NCBI RefSeq assembly: GCF_947492365.1
Contig: NZ_CANLMB010000001.1
Coordinates: 1,850,874 to 1,914,873, forward strand
From: an uncultured Erythrobacter sp.
Lineage (GTDB): Bacteria > Pseudomonadota > Alphaproteobacteria > Sphingomonadales > Sphingomonadaceae
Length of the DNA stretch: 64,000 bases
Direction of reading: 5' to 3'
Part shown: positions 53,962-63,103 of the stretch, piece by piece
How positions within the stretch are numbered: position 1 is the stretch's first letter
How the letters are laid out: each line of letters begins with the position of its first letter
The notes under the pieces: generated by a model
What the model saw: the letters and a program-made list of their open reading frames with translations, nothing else
Told to the model about the DNA's origin: nothing
Databases searched by the model: none
Program-made: the position numbers and the translations under genes

Positions 53962-55535
53962 TCGCAGAAGGCACTCTCGACTTTGATCCGCCGGCCAGCG
54001 GCGCGCGCGGGATCAATCCGGCCTTGGCGGAGAAGTATTCCGGCAAGCGCGCTTGCGTGATCGGAGCGGGCTTTGGCGGCATGGCGCTGGCGATCCGGCT
54101 GCAATCGGCAGGCATCGCCACAACCGTAGTCGAAGCGCGCGACAAGCCGGGCGGCCGCGCCTATTTCTGGCAGCGCGACGGCTTTACCTTCGACGCTGGC
54201 CCCACCGTCATCACCGACCCGCCCTGCCTCGAAGAACTGTGGCAGCTCACCGGCCACGACATCGCCGAAGATGTCGAGCTGATGAAAGTCCATCCGTTCT
54301 ACCGGCTCAACTGGCCCGACGGCACCAATTTCGATTATTCGAATGTCGAGGCGGAGCTGAACGCCGAGATCGCCAAGATCAATCCCGATGACGTGGTCGG
54401 CTATCAGGACTTCCTGCAATATTCCGCCGACGTCTATGAAGAGGGCTACGTCAAGCTCGGCACGGTGCCGTTTCTCGACTTTAAGTCCATGCTCAAAGCT
54501 GCGCCTGCGTTGGTGAAGAAGCAGGCATGGCGCAGCGTTTATGACATGGTCTCCAGCTTCATCGAAAGCGAGAAACTGCGCGAGGCTTTCAGCTTTCACA
54601 CGCTGCTGGTCGGCGGCTCACCGATGAAGACCAGCGCGATTTACGCTCTCATCCACAAGCTTGAAAAGGATGGCGGCGTGTGGTGGGCGCGCGGCGGAAC
54701 CAACCGGCTGATCGCAGGCATGGTGCGTCATTTTGAACGGCTAGGCGGCACAATGCGCGTCGGCGATCCGGTGGTGCAGGTCCATACAATGGGTACCGTT
54801 GCAACCGAGGTGGAAACGAAATCGGGTTGGAAGGAGCGTTTCAACGCGGTGGCCTCCAACGCCGATATCATGCATTCCTACAAGGACTTGCTGAGCGAAA
54901 GCGCGCGCGGGCCCAAATACGCCAAGTCGCTTGCGCGCAAGAGTTTCTCACCATCGCTCTTCGTTGTGCATTTCGGGCTGGAGGGCACATGGCCGGGCAT
55001 CCCGCATCACATGATCCTGTTCGGCCCGCGCTATAAGGGGCTGGTAGAGGACATCTACAAACACGGCGTGCTGCCGCAGGATTTCTCGATCTACCTGCAC
55101 CACCCGACCGTAACCGATCCGAGCATGGCCCCGCCGGGCAAAAGCACGTTTTACGCGCTGGTCCCGGTCGCGCATATGGGCAAGCTCGCGGTCAATTGGG
55201 ACGAGGTCGGCCCGCAATTGGAAAAGGCCGTGCTCGACGAAGTGGGTCGGCGGATCATCCCCGACATTCACGACCGGATCGTGACCAAGTTCCACTACGC
55301 GCCCAAGGATTTCCGCGAGGACTTGAGCGCCCATATGGGCAGCGCCTTCAGCCTAGAACCGGTCCTGTGGCAAAGCGCCTATATGCGCGGACATAACCGC
55401 GACGATGTGATCCAGAACTTCTACCTCGTCGGCGCGGGCACGCATCCGGGCGCAGGGGTGCCCGGCGTCGTCGGCAGCGCGAAGGCAACCGCCGGTCTTG
55501 TGCTGGAGGATTTGGCGAGTAAGGCGTCGGCATGA
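53958..55535 (+). CDS. crtI: Phytoene desaturase
   Basis: A 525-residue FAD enzyme that converts phytoene to lycopene. Rossmann motif ACVIGAGFGGMALAIRLQSA near residue 35, ARDKPGGRAYFWQRDGFTFD, then AGPTVITDPPCLEELWQLTG, and the C-terminal signature YLVGAGTHPGAGVPGVVGSA. A 30-residue N-terminal extension precedes the dinucleotide-binding fold, and the usual carotenoid desaturase length is kept. ATG overlaps the crtY stop, and its own stop overlaps the LOG gene. Confidence 0.97.
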   Translation: MIAEGTLDFDPPASGARGINPALAEKYSGKRACVIGAGFGGMALAIRLQSAGIATTVVEARDKPGGRAYFWQRDGFTFDAGPTVITDPPCLEELWQLTGHDIAEDVELMKVHPFYRLNWPDGTNFDYSNVEAELNAEIAKINPDDVVGYQDFLQYSADVYEEGYVKLGTVPFLDFKSMLKAAPALVKKQAWRSVYDMVSSFIESEKLREAFSFHTLLVGGSPMKTSAIYALIHKLEKDGGVWWARGGTNRLIAGMVRHFERLGGTMRVGDPVVQVHTMGTVATEVETKSGWKERFNAVASNADIMHSYKDLLSESARGPKYAKSLARKSFSPSLFVVHFGLEGTWPGIPHHMILFGPRYKGLVEDIYKHGVLPQDFSIYLHHPTVTDPSMAPPGKSTFYALVPVAHMGKLAVNWDEVGPQLEKAVLDEVGRRIIPDIHDRIVTKFHYAPKDFREDLSAHMGSAFSLEPVLWQSAYMRGHNRDDVIQNFYLVGAGTHPGAGVPGVVGSAKATAGLVLEDLASKASA

Positions 55536-56122
55536 GCACCATGAAACGCCTCGCTGTCTATTGCGGATCAGCCTCTCCCGAAGACCCGCGCTACCTCCAG
55601 CTCGCGACCGAAGTCGGCGCGGGCCTTGCGACCCGCGGCATTGGGGTCGTCTATGGGGGCGGGCGGCTCGGCTTGATGGGTGCAGTAGCCAAGGGCGCTC
55701 TTGATGCGGGCGGCGAAGTCATCGGGGTCATCCCGGAGGCGCTCGCCAATTCCGAAGTCGCAAACCACGATTGCACCGAGCTTCACACCGTTTCAGGAAT
55801 GCATGAGCGCAAGCAGCGTTTCACCGACCTCTCCGATGGCTTTGTCACCATCCCCGGCGGTGTCGGCACGATGGACGAGTTATGGGAAGCGATGAGCTGG
55901 GCGCAGCTGGGCTATCACTCCGACCCTGTCGGCCTGCTCAACGCATTCGGCTTTTACGACGATCTGATCGCTTTCAACACGAAGATGGCCGAGGTTGGCT
56001 TTGTCCGCCCGGCGCATCAGAACATTCTCGTCCATTCCGAAACGCTGCCCGATCTGCTCGACAAGATGGCGGCCTATGAAGCGCATACGCCGATCTTCCG
56101 CATGAAGGCGGAAGACCTTTAG
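55532..56122 (+). CDS. LOG family protein (TIGR00730)
   Basis: A 196-residue Rossmann-like protein. The start MSTMKRLAVYCGSASPEDPR, the PGG motif VTIPGGVGTMDELWEAMSWA and the final segment FVRPAHQNILVHSETLPDLL identify the LOG/TIGR00730 family, with Lys/Arg phosphate contacts in MHERKQRFTDLSDG. Members are cytokinin-type nucleoside 5'-monophosphate phosphoribohydrolases or nucleotide N-glycosidases. It lies inside the carotenoid operon, with its ATG overlapping the crtI stop and its stop 9 bases before crtB. Its link to carotenoids is unknown. Confidence 0.95.
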   Translation: MSTMKRLAVYCGSASPEDPRYLQLATEVGAGLATRGIGVVYGGGRLGLMGAVAKGALDAGGEVIGVIPEALANSEVANHDCTELHTVSGMHERKQRFTDLSDGFVTIPGGVGTMDELWEAMSWAQLGYHSDPVGLLNAFGFYDDLIAFNTKMAEVGFVRPAHQNILVHSETLPDLLDKMAAYEAHTPIFRMKAEDL

Positions 56123-56131
56123 GTTCGCGCC

Positions 56132-57088
56132 ATGGCCACCGACGCTGCAACCCGCACCGCTCTGGTCGAGCATGCCCGCCGGACCATCAAGCAGGGTTCG
56201 CAAAGCTTCTCCGCCGCGTCGCGCCTGTTCGATCCTGAAACCCGCGAGCGCGCATGGCTGCTCTACGCATGGTGCCGTCGATGCGATGACATTGCCGACA
56301 ACCAAGTCATGGGCGGAGAATTGGGGGACCAGTCGGACCTCGACAGCCGCCTCGCGCTGATCCGCAAGCTCACGGCAAAGGCCTTTGCCGGCGAGCCGAC
56401 CGGCGATCCGTCATTCGATGCACTGGGCGTGGTTGCGCGTGAATGCGGCCTCACCCCCGCCATGGCCGACGATGTGATCGAAGGCTTCGCGCTCGACGCC
56501 GCTGACTGGCGGCCGCGCACAGAGGCCGACATGATGCGCTATTGCTTCCATGTTGCAGGAGCTGTGGGCGTGATGATGGCGGTGGTTATGGGTGTCTCAC
56601 CCGATGACCAAAACACGCTCGACCGTGCCTGCGACCTCGGCCTCGCCTTTCAGCTGTCCAACATCGCCCGCGATATTGTCGAGGATGATGCCGCCGGGCG
56701 CTGCTATCTGCCGACTATGTGGCTCGTCGAGCAGGATATCGAGCCCGGACAGCACACCAAGCCGCATCACCGCGAGGAGCTGGCCGAAATGGCCGCGCAT
56801 CTAGTGAAACTGGTTGAAAAGCACGAAGCCGCCGCGCGCGTGGGAGCCGAACGTCTCCCTTTCCGAAGCCGCTGGGCCGTGCTTTCCGCTGCGCGCATCT
56901 ACGGAGCCATCGGGCGCAAAGTGCGAGCGCGCGGAACCGAGGCGTGGAATTCGCGCACTGTCGTACCGCGCTGGGAGAAAGCGCTATACGGCGCGCGCGC
57001 CTTTCTCTCTGCGATCATCAACCGCGAGAAGCATCCCGATGGCGAGATCACGTGGGGCATCGCGGACTTCAGGCCTAAAAAGGCATGA
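56132..57088 (+). CDS. crtB: Phytoene synthase
   Basis: A 318-residue prenyltransferase that condenses two GGPP to phytoene. Aspartate-rich motifs: YAWCRRCDDIADNQVMGGEL (first) and LGLAFQLSNIARDIVEDDAA (second), with AGAVGVMMAVVMGVSPDDQN and VPRWEKALYGARAFL in the expected positions. The TAG of the previous LOG gene is 9 bases upstream. The stop overlaps the ATG of the following membrane protein gene. Confidence 0.97.
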   Translation: MATDAATRTALVEHARRTIKQGSQSFSAASRLFDPETRERAWLLYAWCRRCDDIADNQVMGGELGDQSDLDSRLALIRKLTAKAFAGEPTGDPSFDALGVVARECGLTPAMADDVIEGFALDAADWRPRTEADMMRYCFHVAGAVGVMMAVVMGVSPDDQNTLDRACDLGLAFQLSNIARDIVEDDAAGRCYLPTMWLVEQDIEPGQHTKPHHREELAEMAAHLVKLVEKHEAAARVGAERLPFRSRWAVLSAARIYGAIGRKVRARGTEAWNSRTVVPRWEKALYGARAFLSAIINREKHPDGEITWGIADFRPKKA

Positions 57089-57618
57089 GCAAGGCTGTCC
57101 CAACTGGTTGGCAATTGCTGCTCGGGACGTTTGTTCTCACCGTCCTCATTCATCTGCTGCATGAAAGCGCCCATGCGCTGACCGCGATCGGCTTTGGCGT
57201 AAGCGGGGTGATGAGTTCGAACACGGTCGGTTACACTTCTCAAATGAGCCTAAGCGCGGTGCTCGCCGCCACCGCCGCGGGTCCCGCCCTAATGATGCTG
57301 TTCGCGCTCGCAGCCGCATTCAGCAAGTGGCGCTGGGCGCCCACCGTGCTTTTCATCGTCTTCTTCCAGCGCGCCATGGCGGCAATTATCAGCGCCATCT
57401 CCGCTCCAAATGATGAAGCTCGCCTCAGCCTCCTGCTTGGCCTTGGCCCGTGGGCAATCTTTGCGCTGACTGTTGGCGTAACCGGTTTGCTCTTCCTCCG
57501 CCGATACCGGGCAGAGACGCTGGGTTGGAAGTGGTTCGGTATCAGCTATGTCGGCTTCAGCCTCGGCCTTGCACTGGTCGTGCTGGGCGACGGTATTCTC
57601 TTCCGCATCCGCTTCTAA
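57085..57618 (+). CDS. Membrane protein with an HExxH motif, coupled to crtB
   Basis: A 177-residue protein with about four to five membrane helices. In the first helix the sequence VLTVLIHLLHESAHALTAIG holds HESAH, an HExxH pattern as in zinc metallopeptidases of membrane families such as M50. Other hydrophobic segments: SLSAVLAATAAGPALMMLFA, VLFIVFFQRAMAAIISAISA, GPWAIFALTVGVTGLLF and YVGFSLGLALVVLGDGILF. The last holds a GDG that could serve as a third ligand (speculative). ATG overlaps the crtB stop. No known function. Peptidase activity is not shown by one motif. Confidence 0.75.
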   Translation: MSKAVPTGWQLLLGTFVLTVLIHLLHESAHALTAIGFGVSGVMSSNTVGYTSQMSLSAVLAATAAGPALMMLFALAAAFSKWRWAPTVLFIVFFQRAMAAIISAISAPNDEARLSLLLGLGPWAIFALTVGVTGLLFLRRYRAETLGWKWFGISYVGFSLGLALVVLGDGILFRIRF

Positions 57619-57680
57619 AGCGCGCGACTTTTGGCACCACAGACTTGAAGCGCGCGGCTCCACAGCGTAGCGGAATAAGC

Positions 57681-58151
57681 ATGAGAAACTCCCTCCTTTT
57701 TGCAGCGCTTCTGGGCCTTTGTGCGCCCGCGATAGCCGATGACCACCAAACCGAAGATGACCGCGCCGCAGCAGCAGTTGCCGCATTCATGGAAAGCTTC
57801 AACGCCAAGGACGAAGCAGCAATGACTGCTCTTGCCATGGACGGCGCGATGGTAACCGTGATCGAAGAGAAAGACGGCGAGGACCGCTTGCAGACCCTGC
57901 CTCTGGATCGGCTGATTTCAAGCATCGCGGGCGCACCAGTCCCGATGGAAGAGCCGATCTGGAATATGCGCGTCATGCGGGACGGACCCGTCGCCACCGT
58001 GGTCGCCAGCTTCGACTTTCTGATCGACGGCCAGCGTTCGCATTGCGGGACGAACATCTTCAACCTCGTACGCGTCGAAGGGGAATGGCGGATCGCCGGG
58101 ATCGCTTATTCGCATATCGAACAAGGCTGCACGGGAGCGCCCGAACAATGA
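57681..58151 (+). CDS. Secreted NTF2-like protein
   Basis: ATG 57681 gives 156 residues with a signal peptide (MRNSLLFAALLGLCAPAIAD, cleavage after AIA). The mature part has AVAAFMESFNAKDEAAMTAL, then VASFDFLIDGQRSHCGTNIF and NLVRVEGEWRIAGIAYSHIE, the strand-rich C-terminal half of the SnoaL/DUF4440-like fold. Two Cys in the C-terminal part may form a disulfide. It is 62 bases after the HExxH protein and its stop overlaps the start of the biotin carboxylase gene (ATGATGA), so it belongs to the downstream unit. Confidence 0.85.
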   Translation: MRNSLLFAALLGLCAPAIADDHQTEDDRAAAAVAAFMESFNAKDEAAMTALAMDGAMVTVIEEKDGEDRLQTLPLDRLISSIAGAPVPMEEPIWNMRVMRDGPVATVVASFDFLIDGQRSHCGTNIFNLVRVEGEWRIAGIAYSHIEQGCTGAPEQ

Positions 58152-60040
58152 TGAAGAAGCTCCTCATCGCCAATCGCGGCGAGATTGCCTGCCGGATCAT
58201 GCGCACCGCGCGCGAAATGGGGATCGCCACTGTCGCGGTCTATTCCGATGCGGATGCCAAGGCGCTGCACACCCGCACGGCGGACAAAGCGGTCCATATC
58301 GGCCCCTCGTCCGCAGCCGAGAGCTATCTCGTCGGTGAGAAGATCATCGCGGCGGCTAAGCAGACGGGCGCGGAGGCGATCCACCCGGGTTACGGCTTCC
58401 TTTCCGAAAACGCCGACTTCGCGCGCGCGGTGATCGATGCCGGGCTGATCTGGGTCGGACCAAAGCCTGAGAGCATCGAGGCGATGGGTCTCAAGGACGC
58501 CGCCAAAGAGCGCATGATCGCAGCAGGCGTGCCTGTAACCCCGGGCTATCTCGGCGAAGACCAATCGGTCGAGCGGCTTTCCAAAGAGGCCGACGCAATC
58601 GGCTACCCCGTGCTGATCAAAGCCGTCGCAGGCGGCGGCGGCAAGGGCATGCGCAAGGTCGACGCACCAGAGAATTTCGCCGCCGATCTCGAAAGCTGCC
58701 GGCGCGAGGCCAAGGCAAGCTTTGGCAATGACGAGGTGCTGCTGGAGAAGTGGATCACCTCTCCGCGTCATATCGAAGTGCAGGTCTTCGGCGACAGCCA
58801 CGGCAATGTCGTCCACCTGTTCGAGCGCGACTGCTCGCTCCAACGCCGCCACCAGAAGGTGATCGAGGAAGCCCCCGCCCCCGGCATGGACGAGGCCACC
58901 CGCGAGCAAATCTGCGCCGCCGCCGTACGCGCTGCGAAAGCGGTCGATTACGAAGGCGCTGGCACGATCGAGTTTATTGCGGACGCTTCGGAAGGCCTGC
59001 GCGCCGACCGCATTTTCTTTATGGAGATGAACACGCGGCTTCAGGTCGAACATCCGGTGACTGAAGAGATCACGGGTGTGGACTTGGTGGAATGGCAGTT
59101 GAGGGTTGCGTCAGGTGAGGCGATTCCGCTCAAGCAGAATGAGCTGAGCATCAATGGCTGGGCTATCGAGGCGCGGCTCTATGCCGAAGAACCCTCAAAA
59201 GGCTTTTTGCCGAGCATCGGAAAACTCGAATATCTCAACATTTCCGACCACGTCGCGCGCGTCGACACCGGGGTCGAGCGCGGGGCGGAGGTCACGCCCC
59301 ATTACGATCCGATGATCGCGAAGGTCATCTGCCACGCAGACTGTCGCGAAGAGGCGATCGAGGCGCTGCGCCAGTCCACAGGCAATGTGCAGGTCTGGCC
59401 GGTCAAGCAGAACGCGTGGTTCCTGTTCCGCTTGCTTGACCTGCCCGAGTTCAAGTCGGGCGACATGACAACCGGCTCTATCGCCGATCACATCGACGAT
59501 CTCACCGCGCCACCTCAGTTACCGCGATTGTCGCTCGCGCTCTATGCCGAGGACCTGCTTTATGCCGATGTTTGGGGAGACGATTTCGCGCGCCAAAGAG
59601 GCATTGGCGGCTTCCGCCTGAACGCCGACCACAAGGAATCGGTCCGCCTCCTGATCGATGGCGAAGAAGTCGAGGTCGATCCACAGTTCGACGGTGACGA
59701 TCCGGCGTTCGACCTAACGATCGAAGGAAATGTCGGGAAAATTTACTTCTCGAACGGCGCGGCCTTCAACGTTCAGCCTTTCCGCCACGATGGATCGGGG
59801 GCCGCCACCGCCGCAGACGGCGCCATCATCGCCCCCATGCCGGGCAAGGTCATCGCGGTCGATGTCACCGAAGGCCAAACCGTTACCGCAGGCGAGCGCC
59901 TGATGGTGCTCGAAGCGATGAAGATGGAGCACGCGCTCACCGCGCCGTTTGACGGGACTGTCACCGAACTCGCCGCCAGCGAAGGCGGGCAGGTGCAGGT
60001 TGAGGCGGTGCTTTGTGTGGTGGAGCCGGCGGGGGACTAG
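58148..60040 (+). CDS. Biotin-dependent acyl-CoA carboxylase, alpha subunit (biotin carboxylase + BCCP)
   Basis: A 630-residue protein. N-terminal biotin carboxylase domain: LLIANRGEIACRIMRTAREM, ATP-grasp motif GYPVLIKAVAGGGGKGMRKV, and the catalytic FFMEMNTRLQVEHPVTEEIT. The middle holds a bridging region of about 110 residues, and the C-terminal biotinyl domain has LEAMKMEHALTAPFDGTVTE with the biotinylated Lys near residue 592. Used in propionyl-, methylcrotonyl-, acetyl- or geranyl-CoA carboxylation. The substrate is set by the beta subunit and cannot be named safely. ATG 58148 overlaps the upstream stop. Confidence 0.95.
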   Translation: MMKKLLIANRGEIACRIMRTAREMGIATVAVYSDADAKALHTRTADKAVHIGPSSAAESYLVGEKIIAAAKQTGAEAIHPGYGFLSENADFARAVIDAGLIWVGPKPESIEAMGLKDAAKERMIAAGVPVTPGYLGEDQSVERLSKEADAIGYPVLIKAVAGGGGKGMRKVDAPENFAADLESCRREAKASFGNDEVLLEKWITSPRHIEVQVFGDSHGNVVHLFERDCSLQRRHQKVIEEAPAPGMDEATREQICAAAVRAAKAVDYEGAGTIEFIADASEGLRADRIFFMEMNTRLQVEHPVTEEITGVDLVEWQLRVASGEAIPLKQNELSINGWAIEARLYAEEPSKGFLPSIGKLEYLNISDHVARVDTGVERGAEVTPHYDPMIAKVICHADCREEAIEALRQSTGNVQVWPVKQNAWFLFRLLDLPEFKSGDMTTGSIADHIDDLTAPPQLPRLSLALYAEDLLYADVWGDDFARQRGIGGFRLNADHKESVRLLIDGEEVEVDPQFDGDDPAFDLTIEGNVGKIYFSNGAAFNVQPFRHDGSGAATAADGAIIAPMPGKVIAVDVTEGQTVTAGERLMVLEAMKMEHALTAPFDGTVTELAASEGGQVQVEAVLCVVEPAGD

Positions 60041-60057
60041 GCACGCAGCCTGTTTTT

Positions 60058-60185
60058 CGTCATTGCGAGCCGAAGGCGAAGCAATCCAGCTTCTGACCTT
60101 GCATACTGTTGAAACGGCAGGAGATGGATTGCCGGGTGGCGCTTTGCGCCGTCAACGACCCCGGCTCCGCCTCCTCGCAATGACG
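60058..60185. repeat. Dispersed palindromic intergenic repeat, copy 2
   Basis: Same outer arms as the copy at 15115: CGTCATTGCGAGCC at the left and CTCCTCGCAATGACG at the right, with inner GCAATCCAG and TGGATTGCC. It differs in the centre, which here is longer (about 128 bases in all). It separates the two carboxylase subunit genes. The right end TGACGAGG is eight bases before the ATG of the beta subunit, so the repeat's own arm provides its ribosome binding site. Confidence 0.85.
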
Positions 60186-60193
60186 AGGTTTTT

Positions 60194-61744
60194 ATGTCGT
60201 GGCAGGCTGAACTGGAAGAACTCCGCGCCCGCGAAGCGCTTGCCGAGCAGATGGGCGGCGAGGCCAAAGTCGCGCGCCAGCATTCGCGCGGCAAGATGGA
60301 CGCGCGCGCGCGGCTTGCGGCCATGTGCGACCCCGGTTCCTTCCGCGAGATCGGCAAGATTGCGGGCAAGGGTCACTATGATGAAAACAGCGACCTGAGC
60401 GGCGTCACCCCTGCCCCCTTCCTGTTCGGCAAAGCCACCGTCAATGGCCGCCCGGTTGTCGCCACAGCCGACGATTTCACCATTCGCGGCGGTGCGGCGG
60501 ATGCCGGGATCAAGCGCAAGATGGTTCAGGCCGAGCAGATGGCGCATGAGCTCAAACTGCCGATGATCCGCATGATTGACGGCACCGGAGGCGGCGGCAG
60601 CGTCAAGACGCTCGAACAGATCGGCGCGACCTATATTCCTGCCGTGCCCGGCTGGGGCGATGTGGTGAAGAACCTCGACACAGTGCCCGTGGTCGCACTC
60701 GCGCTTGGCCCGACAGCGGGTTTGGGCGCGGCGCGCACGGTCGCCAGCCACTATTCGATCATGGTGCGCGGGCTGTCGCAGCTCTTCGCAGCTGGTCCGG
60801 CTGTAGTCGACGCAATGGGTTCAGATTTCGAGCAGAACAAGGACCATGGCCGTGCCAAGGAAGAGCTTGGCGGCGCGGATATTCACACCCGCAACGGCGT
60901 GGTCGATGACGAGGTTGCAAGCGAGGCTGAAGCCTTCGCCCGCGCGCGCCACTTTCTCAGCTTCATGCCCGAACATGTCGGCCAGCACGCCCGCCGCGCT
61001 GAACCGACCGACCCAGCAGACCGGCGCGAGGAAGCGCTGATCAGCCTCGTGCCGAAAGACCCCAAGCAGGTCTATTCGATGCGCCGCGCTATGGACCTGA
61101 TCCTTGATCGGGGCACCGTGTTCGAAATCGGCAAAAATTGGGGCCGCGCCGCGATCACGGCATTTGCAAGGCTCGATGGCTGGCCGGTCGCCGTGGTGGC
61201 AAGCGATCCCTCGTTTCTCGGTGGATCATGGGAAGCCAAGACCAGCGAAAAGGTCGAGCGCTTCGTCAAACTTGCCGATCAATTCCGCCTGCCTATCGTC
61301 CATTTGGTCGACAACCCCGGCTTCATGATCGGGCGCGAAGCGGAGATGGCGGGCACGATCCGCTACGGCGTGCAGGCGATGAACGCGATCTACAAGGCGA
61401 GTGTGCCGCTCGCCAGCATCGTCATGCGCCGCGCCTATGGCATCGCCGGCAGCGCGATGAGCAATGCCGACCGCTATCAATACCGCTATTGCTGGCCGAG
61501 CGGCGATTGGGGCAGCCTGCCCATCGCTGGCGGGTTGGAAGTCGCCTACAAATCCGAGCTCGAAGCCGCCGAAGACCCTGCCGCCGAACTGGAAGCGATC
61601 AAGGAAAGGTTGGCGAAAGTCACCTCGCCCTATCGGAGCGCGGAATTGTTCAATGTCGAGGACATTATCGACCCGCGCGACACGAGGCCTCTACTCTGCG
61701 AATTTGCCGATCTGGCTTGGCGGTTGTTGAAGGCTGAGGGTTAG
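60194..61744 (+). CDS. Acyl-CoA carboxylase beta (carboxyltransferase) subunit
   Basis: A 516-residue carboxyltransferase. N-terminal helix and RQHSRGKMDARARLAAMCDP, oxyanion-type glycine segments IRMIDGTGGGGSVKTLEQIG and ARTVASHYSIMVRGLSQLFA, the second domain's LVDNPGFMIGREAEMAGTIR and ASIVMRRAYGIAGSAMSNAD. This arrangement (two crotonase-like domains) is general for propionyl-CoA, methylcrotonyl-CoA and acyl-CoA carboxylases. Sequence alone does not settle the substrate. It forms a pair with the alpha subunit 153 bases upstream, with the palindromic repeat between them. Its TAG overlaps the TAA of the convergent exporter. Confidence 0.92.
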   Translation: MSWQAELEELRAREALAEQMGGEAKVARQHSRGKMDARARLAAMCDPGSFREIGKIAGKGHYDENSDLSGVTPAPFLFGKATVNGRPVVATADDFTIRGGAADAGIKRKMVQAEQMAHELKLPMIRMIDGTGGGGSVKTLEQIGATYIPAVPGWGDVVKNLDTVPVVALALGPTAGLGAARTVASHYSIMVRGLSQLFAAGPAVVDAMGSDFEQNKDHGRAKEELGGADIHTRNGVVDDEVASEAEAFARARHFLSFMPEHVGQHARRAEPTDPADRREEALISLVPKDPKQVYSMRRAMDLILDRGTVFEIGKNWGRAAITAFARLDGWPVAVVASDPSFLGGSWEAKTSEKVERFVKLADQFRLPIVHLVDNPGFMIGREAEMAGTIRYGVQAMNAIYKASVPLASIVMRRAYGIAGSAMSNADRYQYRYCWPSGDWGSLPIAGGLEVAYKSELEAAEDPAAELEAIKERLAKVTSPYRSAELFNVEDIIDPRDTRPLLCEFADLAWRLLKAEG

Positions 61745-62973
61745 TTCGGCGCATTAGGGCGAGCAAACAGCCGCCCCTTTTCGCTGAACAACACAAAGAC
61801 CAATCCCGCCAGCCCGCAGCACAGCATCGACACCGCCAACGGAACTGTCGTCCCGTCATATTGGTAGCCGATGAAACCGCCCAGGATCGAGCCGGTTCCC
61901 ATGCGAAGCGCTGTGTGTGCGCTGCTCGCCGCGCCTGCAATGCTCCCAAAAGGCTGCATCGCGATGGCCGAGAAGTTCGATCCGATAAAGCCGAGCATCG
62001 CCATATTGAGGCTGAGCAGAACGACAAATTCAGCGAGACCCTGCCCGCCATTGATCGCTGACAGCCACATGACGCTGCTGATCGCGATGAAGCCGATCAG
62101 CGCCGTGTGCCCGACCCTGCGCGCGCCGAAGCGCTCGACGATGCGTGAGTTCGTAAAGTTGGATACCACCATGCCAGCCACCGCGCCGCCAAAGATCAGG
62201 GCGAAGTAATCACCCATGCCAAAGGCCTCTCCAATCAGCTGCTGCGAGGAATTGAGGAAGCCGAACAGGCTGCCGAAAACCAGCGCGCTGCCCAGGACAT
62301 AACCAACCGAACCGCGCACAGAGAGCGCCTTGCCCATATTCTTCAAGATCGTCGCAGGGTCGATTTCCTGCACATTTTCCGGCGCGAGGCTTTCGGGTAG
62401 GCGCAGCCAGACCCAGAAGCCAACCAGCACGCCCATCACCGCCATCGCGCCGAAAATCGCGCGCCAGCCGGCGACCATCATGATCCCTTGTCCCACGGCG
62501 GGCGCAAGGATCGGGACGAGCAGGAAGATCATCATGATGAGGCTCATGAGCCGCGCCATCCGGTCTCCGCCAACATGATCGCGCACAATGGCTGCGGGAA
62601 CGACCGAAAGGCCTGCGCAGGCAATTCCCTGGATCACGCGGATTGCGATCAGCGACCAGAAATCGCTCACCAATGCGCAAGCGAGCGACAGGACGATATA
62701 GGCGACCAGACCCACTGCCAGCACCGGACGGCGGCCAAAACGGTCGGCAAAGGCTCCGGGGAAGAACGCCCCGATACCTGCGCCGAGGAAATAGGAGCTG
62801 ATGACCAGCTGCCGGTCATTGCCGCCGGCATCCATCTCGGCAGCCATCTCGCCAAGCGCGGGCAGCATGGCGTCGATGCCGAAGGCCTGCAGGCTCATCA
62901 GCAGCGCCATCAGCACGATCATCTCGCGCTCGCCCAGTGGCAAGCGGGCAGGAGGGGCAGATTTTGCGGCCAT
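61741..62973 (-). CDS. Bcr/CflA-type multidrug MFS exporter
   Basis: ATG 62973 gives 410 residues, with about 12 membrane segments. N-terminal block MIVLMALLMSLQAFGIDAML is typical of the DHA1 Bcr/CflA group, with FGRRPVLAVGLVAYIVLSLA (loop 2-3 motif) and MMIFLLVPILAPAVGQGIMM. A longer reading from 63228 overlaps the polymerase gene and is rejected. Substrates are usually drugs or dyes and cannot be named. It is divergent from dinB. Confidence 0.92.
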   Translation of the reverse strand: MAAKSAPPARLPLGEREMIVLMALLMSLQAFGIDAMLPALGEMAAEMDAGGNDRQLVISSYFLGAGIGAFFPGAFADRFGRRPVLAVGLVAYIVLSLACALVSDFWSLIAIRVIQGIACAGLSVVPAAIVRDHVGGDRMARLMSLIMMIFLLVPILAPAVGQGIMMVAGWRAIFGAMAVMGVLVGFWVWLRLPESLAPENVQEIDPATILKNMGKALSVRGSVGYVLGSALVFGSLFGFLNSSQQLIGEAFGMGDYFALIFGGAVAGMVVSNFTNSRIVERFGARRVGHTALIGFIAISSVMWLSAINGGQGLAEFVVLLSLNMAMLGFIGSNFSAIAMQPFGSIAGAASSAHTALRMGTGSILGGFIGYQYDGTTVPLAVSMLCCGLAGLVFVLFSEKGRLFARPNAPN

Positions 62974-63103
62974 GCAAGCGTCCTTGGGGGCAAGCGCCAG
63001 ATATTGGAAGCGCGATTTTTGCCAGCACGGGGGATGAAACCGGTGAGCGCGCGACACGCAGTGGGTGTTCCGCATTGGCGCAAAGCCGCTTAGGATGCGC
63101 GCA

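Noticed and set aside
63004-63103. SOS (LexA) box before dinB
   Set aside because: No GTTC-N7-GTTC or GAAC-N7-GAAC type site is visible in the short intergenic stretch.
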